This document shows, piece after piece, positions 36,216 through 48,700 of a DNA stretch of 64,000 nucleotides. The position numbers and the translations under genes are program-made. Under the pieces are notes generated by a model. The model made no database searches. It worked only from the letters and a program-made list of their open reading frames with translations, and was not told where the DNA came from. Position 1 is the stretch's first letter. Each line of letters opens with the position of its first letter. This DNA is from Sphagnum compactum (taxonomy: Eukaryota > Bryophyta > Sphagnopsida > Sphagnales): the NCBI GenBank assembly GCA_965153455.1, contig OZ234501.1, forward strand, positions 1,550,001 to 1,614,000. The letters run 5' to 3'.

Positions 36216-39200
36216 GGCACAATCTTCTCCGGCCAAGGGGGGGGGCAAAAATTGATGTGATGTGTAAACTTTTCATTGGCAATGATGTCAACATTCCAAC
36301 AAATCGCATTGGTTCCGCCATCATATTTGGCACCCATTCGGACTTCAAGTCCCTTTCAAATGCAAGCGAATCATACCTTAAGGCCTGGTATACAAAATAA
36401 TACCAATATGGGCCATGTATCGGTGACCAAAAATAATCTACCCCATATTGGGGTTGTGTATCGACGATGGACGTGATCCAGGGGGCATTGGGAAAATGAA
36501 AATGATCTGCGCAATCGATGTTTTTCCTGGCAGTTAAAAGTGATATCAATAATGTGTGGATGACCAAAAATAATCCACATCGTCCATGCCTTACCAAAAA
36601 AGGATCCACCCTATGGAGTGAATATAAATCATCTCTTTCGTCCACGGGCGATTGAAAATGATCCACTACATCCACGGATGTTTGGAAATGATCTACCCCA
36701 TCCAATCAGTCGATCGCAATGGTTACCATGTTATCGCGACCGCTTTTGGCCGGGCATTCTTGTACATTTTGCTGAGGCTGGTAAAAGGCACAACAAAGCC
36801 TCACAACAAAGCCTCACACCTGCTCTTGATTGGCTAGATAGTTTGATTGGTCCGGATGGGTCGCTATTAGCACCCTTCCACCCATTTTCAGTGCTAGTTT
36901 TATAGGTATTTTGGAAAAAAATTGTAAACAACCAAAACTTGGATGCCATAAATATATTTTCAGGGTCACAAACTGAGCATCGCTGGAGATGCCCTTAAAT
37001 GGAAAATCATAACAAATTTTTATCCCAAAAATGTTGAAGACTGTTAACCACCATTGCAGGATGAACAGCCACAGGATGCATTCTTGGGTTGTAAATAAGC
37101 AAATTGTATATGATGCCAGCAGACTCGCAGAGCTGGAGGGGAAGAAGATCTGCATCTGGCTTGAAGACTGGGTTTTTAAACATTGACTACAGTAGACTAC
37201 CAATGCATACCACTTACCAAACAATGAAATGAAATGTTCTTGGTGGTTGGTACTAGCCGCCACCGGTTGTACTGCAAGTCTATTGGCTAAGAATTTGCTT
37301 TTTATCTGAAATTTGGGTTAAGAATGGTGAGCTCTCTATTGCATTTTCCAAAGCTAATATTGTGGCCACCATTGTTTAATGAATACCCCACCTCATGGGG
37401 ATCTCCAGAATGCAAATATATGCATATATTGCTAGCGCATGCAGAGCGTGCCAACAACAATGAAAACTTTGAACAGTAGGCGTTGTCTTTTATTGGAGCA
37501 ACAACACTCTCATATATATATTTTTGTCCAAATGTTTTTCCTGGATAAGGCTTATCCAAATCTGATTGTGGGTATTGATGCTCTAGATAGATTACAGCAT
37601 TGATTTTTATCATTTCTAAACATTACAAGTATCGCTAGTTTTAATATTTAATGGGCTGGGTTTGTCAAGTCCAAATTTAAGATTTTGCAGGTTAAATATA
37701 TGCACTAAGAGGCCTCAATCAGGGGTTTGGATGAATTAGCACCTGCAAAAGGTACTGTGGTATAAACATTATTGCTTCTAAACATTATAAATACATGCCT
37801 TGGATGAAGGAGCACCAACATTGATGCCATGGTCGAAATTAAAAAAATCATTTGAATCGTTTCTAAATATTACAAATATCCCATGATTAGACAAAACCAC
37901 AGGCTCTGATTCCAAATCTAACATCTCTTGGGTTTTAATTTGGCCACTAACCTGCCTCACTCAAGAAGTTGAAGGTGACCAACCAGTTGTCAGTGTAGGC
38001 CACAAGTCGGCCAGGGTGAACCCAGCACCCATGTTGGTACCTTGACCTTTTTGAATGAGCCCTCTTAGTGGCCATATTAAGCCCAAAAAAATGTTAAATC
38101 TGAACTCGGACACCCTGATTTAGTCTAAGCATGGGATACTTGTAATGTTTAGAAATAATTTAAATGGACTAGCTTGGGTTCACCCAAAGGCTCTCAGGTC
38201 ACTGTGTGCTTGTTGGCTGATTGAATATCATTGAAACTACTTAATTGCTAGATGGGAATTTGGAAAAGTTTAGCAGAGTCCACAATTTTTTTATCTAAAC
38301 AATCAAGGCATTGATACTAGTGTTGCCCTGTTATTGGGGAATTTTTTAGAATAAATATGTTGGGTACTAATAAAGGGCACAATGACAGGCTATTTCAACC
38401 TACATGCCGGTTCTCACTAGCAGCAACATTTATTTTGGGAAAAAAAAAAGGCGAGTTAGAGTTGCGCAATAAGTCCAAGACCATATAATTCACAGGGCTC
38501 TTGTGAAAATACCCTCCAATCTCATTTGTATAGTTGAATCCATCAGAGACATGTCTGTGGACATCAGCTGCAAAAGGCGTCCAGGTGCTGAAGAAGACTT
38601 GTGTATGCCAGTGATTTTGCAGCTGCTGCTGGCTTGTTTATCAGAGTGCCATGTGGCATCATTTCAAACACTTCCAAAGTAAAGATTTATTTGTTTCGTC
38701 GCCTTTCTTTCACAGCACTTGAATGATTTTGTCATAATTACATGAAAAATCCTTAGTTACATCGACAGTAAAAATATTAATACCTTTCATAATATTGGGC
38801 GCTAGGCCTACCTCCACTCCAGGTCCCAGAAGGGACCAACTAGTTGTTTCCAGCAACTACAAACACAGTGAATGATTGCTAGTCACAGTATGAGACTTGG
38901 AAAAAAAAAAACAGTACTGATTTGGGACAGTTCGACTATTTACAGGATCTTAACATACTGTTGTTCTCTAACGTTGTAGACCAAGCTGCCCAGAAAACTG
39001 AATACTACTTAGCCTACTACATGGGGGGGGGGGTAAACAAGGCACTAGCAGCAGCAGACATTGACATGGCATTATTTGTCTGAGGTACATAGGGTTCACT
39101 TTTCTTTACAAGTTCCTCAAATAGGTCCAATGGGGGGAGGGTCCCCCAACATTTACTACCATTGTTACTGGCAACTGTCATTTGAGGTGGGCTGTAGCAT

Positions 39201-39295
39201 TTTTACAAAATGGGTGGGCCTAGGTCTAGATATGGGTTATTTATTTATTTTCATTACAAAAAAGGTCCGAAAAATGGCTAAAAAATCACCCAAGT
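36216..39295. other. Intergenic; scattered repeat motifs only
   Basis: No gene recognised. GCATCGCTGGAGATGCCC at about 36977 resembles the inner-oriented terminus of PIF/Harbinger-type MITEs. Between 37.6 and 38.2 kb the motif TTTCTAAAYATTACAARTAT occurs in direct orientation at about 37612, 37773 and 37860 and inverted at about 38130, which suggests a decayed fold-back element. A run of ten G lies near 39026. Confidence 0.35.
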
Positions 39296-40212
39296 CACTC
39301 CTGCCCACCAAGGATGTTCATTGCTTGGTTAAACAAGAAAAACATCCGTGCCATATAAAATTTCCCCCCCTGTTTTTTTCATGGGCTTGAATGACCCAAC
39401 ACCCACCGGCGCACAAGCCACAAATCTTGTTTTAGGGTTCAAGGTGGACAAACTTTTCTCCTGGGGAAATTAAAGAACAGGTCGGAGAAAATGGATAAAA
39501 CATAATTATCAAAGAGGTATATAATATGGATTTGTATGGAAGAACTTAAGCCGTATAACAAAATTAATCAAGAATTATTTTTTCAAAGTCTGCTTTATTG
39601 GACCCCTCAAATGTTTCGGGTATACAGGTGGACCACCCAAGGATTTTTATTTTTTTGTCTGTTTATGTTTTGTGAATACATTTAATAGGGTATAAATATT
39701 TAATGCCGTGCAAGGACATATTTTGTTTTGGGATCGTAATCATTTGCATCTTTTTAGAGTAGGAGTATTGTAGGACTCCTGCCCCACCAAGGATGTTCAT
39801 TGCTTGATTAAACAGGAAAAAAAATTCGTGCCATATAAAATTTCCCCCCTTTTTATTTTCCTGGGCTTGAATGACCCAACACCCACCGGCGCAGCAGCCA
39901 CAAATCTCGTTTTAGGATTCAGGGTGGACGAACTTTTCTCCTGGGGAAATTAAAGAATAGCTCGGAGAGAATGGATAAAACAATACTTATCAAATTGAAA
40001 ACCTTTACCATCAAAGAGGTATATAATATGGATTTGTATGGAGAACCTTCAGCCGTATCACAAAATGAATCAAGAATTATTTATTGAAGTCTGCTTTATT
40101 GGACCCCTCAAATGTTTCGGATATACATGTGGACCACCCAAGGATTTTTTTCGGTCTATTTATGTTTTGTGAATACATTTAATAGGGTATAAATATTTAA
40201 TGTTGTGTAAGG
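39296..40212. repeat. Tandem duplication of about 480 bp
   Basis: The segment starting ACTCCTGCCC ACCAAGGATG at about 39297 is repeated from about 39776. Both copies share GTGCCATATAAAATTTCCCC, GAATGACCCAACACCCACCG, TTTTCTCCTGGGGAAATTAA and end near AATAGGGTATAAATATTTAA. Copies differ by scattered substitutions and small indels, including an 18-bp AAAACCTTTACCATCAAA-region difference near 40000. There is no coding content. Confidence 0.85.
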
Positions 40213-42840
40213 AATATTATTGGCTACCCAATACAACTTATCATAAAAGTCTGGCCAGTGTTTTATAAACTTTTTTTTTACCACAAAGTCTGGCCAATTT
40301 GGGACCATTTATTTTCCACGAAAAATCCTTCAAATAGGTTGAAATTTGAAACCATATATTTCAGGTGCAAAATTGGCAAAACAAGTGGCAATAAAACAAA
40401 TCCCAGGTTTTAGGGTTTAGGGTTTTGGCAAGTAGGTAGTAGTACGTACATTACTACACATACTGAGTAGGCCAATCACGTGGTTGCCCGAAAAAGAAAC
40501 TAAAGAAATATAAATAAGCGAAAATGGGGCAAGGGATGATGGGGAGGTTAACGATGGAAAGAAGGATGGCTGGACGGAAGGACCGAGGGACGGACGAATA
40601 GATACATAGAAACTAAGAAAGAAAGAAAGGAAGGAAGACGGACGGATGGACGGACGAACGTACGTACGTAGAGAGCTCTTTGATCCCACTGCCATGGCCA
40701 CAATCCGCGAATGTCTATGACGAACGGACACCACCACGTTTGCTTTAATATATAGGATCTTGCAATGAGAAGGAATCTTGTAAATACGATCTAGTTTACT
40801 TTTAATGTCATTTGTAAGAAAAATTAAACAATATCCCGTTTAAGTAAACGTTTTTTTTCTTATCGTAAACGGCAGGGCCAGCATGTGACGCATGCCGTGT
40901 TAGATTGGCGAATGTTCAGAAAAGTGCACAAGATCGAGGATCCACGTACTCCGTGTTAGGCTTTAAATAACGCTTTGCTGAATTCTTTCCTTTCATTAAA
41001 GATTTTGTTTGTTGCTTGTCGGTGGACTTGTTGGTGCATCTATTGATCGTTCATTCATTCTTTTCCATGTGACTAGGAAGTGTATGTTCAAGAATGATGA
41101 ACTTACAATTAATATATCGAATTGGTATTCTTGCACTTTAATTATATTTGTGTACAAATGTTCTGAGAACATCAACACTCACATGAGGGTCTAGAAAGCG
41201 ATGTATGTGTGTGTGTGTAACAACATTGCGAGTGTACGCACCAGTTAAGTAGCATTAGTAGCAGTGGTTTTTTTTCCTTTTTTCTTTCCTTGTTTTTTTT
41301 TGTGTGTGTCTTCAATGGTCAATTTTGTGATGTCACCAAAGTGACCATTATCCCCAAAAAGAAGAAAGAGGAACTGAAAAAGGGGCCAAATTCGCTAACA
41401 TCACCAACTACGAAAGTTTTTATTTTTAAAAAAGAAGGAAAAGGGGGTCCTTCCGTAGTATTGGCTACCGAATAGAACTTACCATAAAAGTCTGGTGTTT
41501 CAGAAACCTTTTTTTTTCCCACAAAGTCTAGCCAATTTGGGACCATTTATTTCCCACGGAAAATCCTTCAAACAGGTTGAAATTAAAAATCATATATTTC
41601 AGGTGCGAATTGGCAAAAAAATCTGGCAATAAAAAAAATCAAGGAGCTGCGTGTAGGCAGAGGTATGTACATTACTACACATACTGAGTAGGCCAATCAC
41701 GTGGCCGCCCGAAAAAAAAACTAAAAATATATAAATAAGCGAAACGAAAAATGGGGCAAGGGCTGATGGGGAGGTTAATGATGGAAAGAAGGACAGATGG
41801 ACGGAAGGACTGACAGACGGACGAACAGACAGTCAGAAACTAAGAAAGAAAGAAAGGAAGACGGACGTACGTAGAGCTCTTTCATCCCACTGCCATGGCC
41901 GTAATTCGCGAATGTCTGTGACGAACACACAGACAAACAGACACCACCACGTTTGCTCGTATACTAGTGGGTAACCCGTGGCTACGCCACTCCAGCCACC
42001 CCCGACGCTTTGTGCTTCCATGTTTGGATTTGTAGCCAGGTGTGGCTAAATATTCCTTCCAGATAATTGCCCACTTTTTCCACATCTTCCTACAGATGAT
42101 GGCCATTTTGGCTATAAACAAAAACAATTCGCAAAAATAGAAAAACCCACCGCTGCTATTATTACCATATGGTTGAAGAATGGGTACCTTTAGAATAAAT
42201 ACACTTATTATTACATTTTCTCTCAAGGAGAGGTTTACAAAATTTAAAATAATAATAATATAATTAATACGATTTTTTGGGGTGCACAAATAGACAAATC
42301 CATAGTTTCGACTCTTACCCAAAATTGGATCTGGACTTCAAACCCCAATCGTTGGATTCGAAGGACTTGGTCTGCGAACCTCAAGCTGCACGTGGATCGA
42401 GACCTAGACCTAGAGCCAGGCTTGAAACCCCAATATTTGGCTCCGAAGAACCTGGATTGAGACCTCGTTTGGGAACTTCAAGGTGCAACCGTGTATCTGG
42501 ACTTCAAACCCTAAATCTAGGGTTTGAAGAAGAAGAAGAAGGACTTAAGGAGGTGGGGACAGGGTTAGGGAACCTCAAGCTACACATAGACAAACAGACA
42601 GACAGACACCACCTTTGCTTAATATAGAGGATATAGGATCCTGCAATGTGACCTAATTTCACATGAGAAGAAATCTTGTATATGCGATCTAGTCTACTTT
42701 TACTGTCATTTGTAAGAAAAATAAAATAATATCCCATTTAAGTTAGTGTTTTGTTTCTTATCGTCATAAATGGTAGGGCCACCATGCGAAGCATGCCGTG
42801 CCCGTCGTGTTTTGTTTGTCCTGGATGGCGAACATGTGTC
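40212..42840. repeat. Large duplication (about 40212-40915 and 41455-42840), second copy split by a 0.65-kb insert
   Basis: Both copies start ATTGGCTACC and share AAGTCTGGCCAATTTGGGAC (with small differences), TTACTACACATACTGAGTAG, GGACGGAC/GAAAGAAAG simple repeats, CCCACTGCCATGGCC, CACCACGTTTGCT, and then TTTACTNTCATTTGTAAGAA. In copy 2 the sequence after CACCACGTTTGCT (41959) is interrupted until CACCACCTTTGCT (about 42618). The flanks ACAAACAGACA..CACCAC are repeated on both sides of the insert. The insert holds a relative of the TTTGTAGCCA repeat (about 42025-42130) and three diverged copies of a motif with GGACTTCAAACCC and GAACCTCAAGCT (about 42330-42600). It has no transposase. Confidence 0.75.
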
Positions 42841-45712
42841 GTTCGAATAAACCTTGGCCGAATTGTGTGGTGGATGAAATTGAACCAGTAAAATGCAAAT
42901 TGGTGCCATGAACGAAGATTTGATGTGAGACGTATTGGTTTGGAATACAAACAACCCTAAACCCAGAATGAAAACTAATATTAAATTATCGGTAACAGAG
43001 CGGGGGGAAATTGATATTTATTTCGATTGATGTCATATTCATTTCCTTGAAGAAATTGCTTTATTTTTTTCCATAGGAGGGTCCAACAAAATGGGTAGCC
43101 GTCATTGTTTTGGGAAAAAGGAACATTATGGCAACGCCGCTGGGCATATATAACCAAATAATAATTAGGGTTGTTTTGGGAAAAGGAACATTATGGCAAC
43201 GCCGCAGGGCATATCTTAAGTACGTCATCGTGGCCAATCACGACTAATTTTAATTTGTAAATGCCCTAAGACATTTTTGGTAAATAATATTAGAGCCTAA
43301 ACGCTTGCACAAAGTTTGATATATCGCACATCCTTTTTAATCTATAAGCATTCATTATAACAGAACTTTGTTGGGATGGAGGACGAATTAAATGTTTATT
43401 GAACAATGATAATAAGGATCAGATCTATTTCCCTCCAAATATACTAGTTTTAAAATTTTATTTTAGGTTAATAAAAAATTATTTATTATCCTGACCAGAT
43501 AGCAGCTAGCCTCGTTTTGCTGAAAGGAACCTTATGGCAATGGGGTATGGCATGCATGCTTTGGAGTGTGTTATCGTGGTGAGTTCTTGTTAATTGTAAT
43601 CAACTAATGTTGTGGGACATTTTTGGTAAATTGTGCTAGTGTTTCACACTTGCACAAAGTTTACTATATTACATATCCTTTCAATTCATAAACATGAATT
43701 ACAATGAAGATTTGTTGGGACGAAGCATGAATTGATGTTTATTCAATGATGAGAACGAGAATTGGATCTATTTCCCACCGACTATACAAAACATAATTTG
43801 GCCATGAATCAAACATGTCCGTAAATGTTATGTGATTGCATATTTGATGGATCCTCTTATTACAACAATTTAGAGGGCCGTTATAAACAATGTTCAGGGG
43901 GCTGTCCCATCCCCCCCTGCCTAAATTTCCATCTGCTTCTCCAACCTTGCCCAGTGGCCCTTATAAGCCCTTCAGTTCAAGGGTTTAAACCCTAAAGAAG
44001 ATTCTACAAAGTTGCTTCAATGGTGACATTTTGACAGATAGTCAAAAGCCAAATATAATGCTAGCATAACTATTTATACTATTTATAGTGAAAAATAAGG
44101 AGAAGGGGGCCACTTAACGAGGCACCCAATGAGCTCGCCTTCAAAACCCGAATTCAAGCCGAAATTTGGAGACTGCTTGCCATAAAAAATAGGCTCGTTT
44201 TCATTATAATGTGTGATATGCCATGATGTAGAAAAATCACATGCGATAGCACCACGGGGAAATGTTATATGGGTCATGTATGCGACATGTAAAAATTATA
44301 AAATATGCTACATATATGGTACGCAAGATTTTTGTACAGGCCGCATTAAACACCTGAAACACCGTTCAACATTTTCCCACTTGTATTCGAAGAGTTAGCA
44401 CCCATATTGCAATGAATACATAATCGTGTCAAATCCAACACAAAGTAATTTACCCTTCTACAAAAATTAGATTCCATTTATCAAGATAAATAGCGTATAT
44501 GCATGGATGGCCATAAAAGGTTGCGCAGTGTGCCACGAAGGCCAAAGTACATTTCACCACGTCATTTATCAATTCCCTCAAACATAGTGAAATTTGAGTA
44601 GGACACAGGATAAACATAGGGGGTTGGAGATTTTTTTTTCCAGTTTTCTTGTGTGTGCAAGAGGCATTTGTCTGGGCAAAATCTTGTGATTTAGAAAACC
44701 AACAGCTATTGTGTTTGTGCAGTATAGCGGTGTACATCACCAAACTCTTGTTCTTGAGGTGAGCAACCTAACATATAGCTCCATGTAAAATTCAGAGATG
44801 CATCTTGAAATCTCTTACGCAAGGTTGGCCTATCATTCAAATAGTGAAGTTTTGAATTGTCATTTTTTGCGTATGTTATGTTGGCAGGGGGCATTGTAGC
44901 CTAAACTTCCTAAGTTCAACTCCACACGCATGCCAGCTTGTTTGAGCACAATGAGCGAGTGCAGGTATCAAAACCTCAACCTATACCAACATCTGCATTT
45001 CTTTCCCTCCCAAAATTTCATTTGTTGTCGTTGTCATCGTGGCTTTGAATTGCAGTGAAAGATCATTAGGAATAGAAAATTCTTTTGTGAATCATGTAAC
45101 ATGTTGCAAATTTCAACTTGTTCTCATAGATACATTTATGAGATCGCAACAAAATTTGTATGACTGCCCTTAGTATCTTTACGGTGTTTTTGATGGTTCG
45201 AAGGCGTTATTAGTGTTGGCGAAACGAATGTTTGTCTACGCAACACCAAATTAACATACTGTGCAAACATTAGTTTCATGATATATTGGTTTACATAGCT
45301 CCAAACATTTGAATTGTGTGCACCGGGAATTTGTCGCATGGATGGAATCTGTGTTGTTGTCGTCTTTCAACTCCAGCACTGGGATGTTTCGCAGGGGCTA
45401 CGAGGCGGAGGGAGCACGATGGTTAGACCACATCGCAGATTCAACTCCATATATGTGCGAACCTATTCTAGCAGTGTGACCAAGTAAGGGCATCTACCGA
45501 ACATATTTGTTGTATGCATGAATTTGAACATTATGATTTTGCGTAGATCGATGTTGTGTCGGGGAAAATCGCTCACACCAAAAATTCGATTTCGTTTGTC
45601 TGCAGGGTGGAGGTCGGTTTGACAAAGCCCGAGTCATTGATATATTGACCTTCTATTATCAGTTGCAGCGCTGTTGTGTTCACAAACACTTATATATTGT
45701 CATATGGTATTC
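42841..45712. other. Intergenic with diverged local duplication
   Basis: GGAACATTATGGCAACGCCG occurs at about 43122 and 43182, with a weaker third copy at about 43528 (GGAACCTTATGGCAATG). Each of the last two is followed by about 250 bp of related sequence sharing GACATTTTTGGTAAAT, CTTGCACAAAGTTT and GATCTATTTCCC, giving a diverged duplication at about 43175-43440 and 43520-43790. No gene is recognised up to the start of the helicase relic. Confidence 0.5.
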
Positions 45713-48700
45713 ATGGCTAACTTCGAATGCCCCGAGTGTAACATTTTTTTTCCCGCTTCTCACCAACGTGATGGACATCGCCGATTGGTGCATCGATCCA
45801 CTTGTAAGGTTCGCACTGTCACTGGTCGAATTACTGTCCACTGATCCATTGAAGGCAAATTTCCTTGCCCCGTTGATCGCTGCACAAGGGCATTTGAACG
45901 CAGCGATAAGCTCTAGTGCCATTTCAAAGTGCAACATGTGGAGCGAAACAATTCGGCCCTCAATGAGCTCCATGATGACAATGTGCAAAAGGCGATGTCG
46001 ATGGGCATGTTAATTCAGCCACCCGTCGAACAAACACCGGAGCTGCTCCGTGATGCTGGCCTTGTTGTTCTCAACATCGTGGATGGCATTCGTCTACTGT
46101 TGTGCAAGGTTTGTGGTGTATGTTTGGAGCCGAAGCCTTACCAAGTGCATAACCACCTATTGGGGCACGATAATCATAGAGCTCCCAAACGGCGTCGCAA
46201 CGCTGGCAAGCATCGTGTGACTACGATCCCACCTCTCACAGACTTTGCACCGTTGTTTGATGAGATTGAATTCACCCAATTGCAAGACCCTCGCCTTGAA
46301 AGGTATACCACATCTCCACTGCAGGAGCTTTTACCTGTGGTCCCAGGTATCACGGTCATCAATGGATATCGATGCAAGGCGGATGGATGTGCCTACTATT
46401 CCGCTTCCAAGAGGACCATCGCCAATCATCGCCTGGCCAACCATTTTTTCTTACCGGCTAATGCCAGTTGTCAACCGTGCCAAGTGCAGCGGCTTTTTAA
46501 AAAGGTCGGGCACACCGCCTATTTTGGTGTCGACCACCAAAATATGGAGCTTGCGGGTGACCCGACGGGGCTCCGACTTAAGGAGCAAGTGCGGGCTTCG
46601 TTAGAGGCCCACGAATGTTCGGTGTTGAACGTGGCACCGAATCCATCCCTTCGTGAGTTGAGTCCATGGCTCAGGGTGTCTCGTTGGCACGAGCTAGCCG
46701 TCAACCACATCATTCCAGCTGGTACGCCCTCGGACCATATCAAGCAAGCAAGCGTGCTCCCGACCTCGATGAATGGGGAATTCAATTTGGACCGCCTGCC
46801 CTCGATGGTCCGAGCATATTTGGAGAACGCACAGACCATGATTGGTCGTGTGCCATATCATCTCAGGCGGCTGGTAGTTTCTGTCGAAGATTCCCCCGTG
46901 GCCACGGTGGGGCTCAACCAGCTTTGGGTGCCATCCACAGTGAGCAAATATTGTGCGCTGATGACTAAGCTCCTCATTGCGATGGTCCGATCCAGAGATA
47001 GCAGCCCGACAGATGATAAGCCATTCGTCAATGTTCTTGGTGAATTGCATTCGGATCTCGCAGATGTGCTCGACAGTCTCATTTCTTACATCCGAGGTCG
47101 GCAAGATGCAGACATGGCCAACGAAGATCTCATTCACATCCACACGGTGTTGCTGCACATTTGTCGACCGCCGATGTGTCCGGTCGTTCCGCATGGGCTA
47201 CAAACCGGTTGTCCAATAATGAGGTTCCTGATTGTGAACAGCTTAAAGTCGAACCCTTCATCAACCAGCGTTGCCTTCGAACATGTTCGACATGTGACGG
47301 GTCCCATAGCCATTCTTGAGTATTGGTGGAGATGCACGGTCCTCATGCAGCTCGTGCGTCCAATGTGGCAGCCTGATCACCCCACCATCCCTTGGTGTGA
47401 GGCTGATGAGTGGCTCGCTTGCATTCGTGATAACGCCAAGGACACATCGTTCAACAAATTGCGGGAGACCATGTGCCTTGCTTGCACGGTGTTGGGCGAC
47501 GGCCCGGACGTCCCCAGACTAGTTCGAATCGGTCCTTTGGCATGCACGATCGATGGTCAAGCTGTGACAATCGACACATTGCGGAACCTGGTTGGTAAGC
47601 TGTTGGGCGAGGCGAATAAGGTCATGAGCAACCAATTACTACTGGGACTCCAGACGACCTGGATCGGTCGGGTGATAGCGGAAGGCAACATCGTCGACAA
47701 GGTGAATGAAGACAAAGTTGGATATTCTTTCTTGTCGAATGCCCGTAATGAATTTCATCGTCATGGACAGGATCTGGGCCATCCACCTTTTTACCGATCG
47801 GCTTACTCGAAGCCTTTTCATCACAGGCACAAACGACAATCGATCCCTGATATGGAATGAAAATGCCTTGGCAATGTGGGCACGAGCAGCCGACCGAATG
47901 CATGCGTTGTTATTTTTACTTTTGCATCTCACTGCCGGCGGTCCTCCTCGAGGGGAGGAGTATAAAAGTTATCTCATTCGCAACACGGAGCATTCTGATA
48001 GGACATTCTATTGGTCCTTTGGCACCATTATGACTTTCCAGAGTTACCACAAGAGCGCCAATGTAGGGCCGCCTGTCAAATTGATACCCCGTTTCCTACC
48101 CCCAAAACTGAATTTGTTATTCGTCGAATATATGTTGCTTGTGAGGCCGGTGCAGTCGTTCATCGCCGGTCTGCGTGGAAATATTGACGCTGCCCAACAA
48201 TATATGAACGTTTGGGCCATTCAAGGAGATGCGGCCATGGAGGGCGCACATGTTTCGCGTTTGGTGGCCGCTGGGTTCCTCGAGCATGCAAATCTTGATA
48301 TTGGGATTGCAGATTATCGTCATCTCGCCGCTTACTTCGGCGGCGCCATCAAACAGAGTTATTGCACGGAGTTTCCCATCAACGAGACATCGGGGCACTC
48401 TTCCGCCACGGCCGCCAGACATTATGCCAGCTGTTCGAACGATCACAGGTTCATGGACAGCCAACAAATGTACACATACAAATTGGCCGCCGAAGCATGG
48501 CACCGCTTGTTGCAACTCGATGGGAGCCCCCTCGATCCACCTCCCTCAGGTGCTTCGACCGTTGAGATTCCGACGATTATTGATAAACCCAACACACATT
48601 GTCCGTTGCAATCTGATTGCGCGTCTCTCCTCGCATCGCTCATGTCTTCCATCGCAGTCGCACAGACTCCCGCTCAACCGACCATCCTGCCTCCCCCTCG

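Noticed and set aside
37612-38160. Inverted TTTCTAAACATTACAAGTAT motifs as ends of a transposon
   Set aside because: Extra direct copies inside and no target duplication; the ends cannot be defined, so it was only mentioned as a decayed fold-back.
40417-40737. 106-codon minus-strand ORF with FLSFFLSFYVS
   Set aside because: It translates the GAAAGAAAG/GGACGGAC simple repeats.
44890-45480. Two segments with TTCAACTCCA resembling tRNA-derived SINE B boxes (about 44916 and 45441)
   Set aside because: No poly(A) tail, target duplication or convincing A box could be found.
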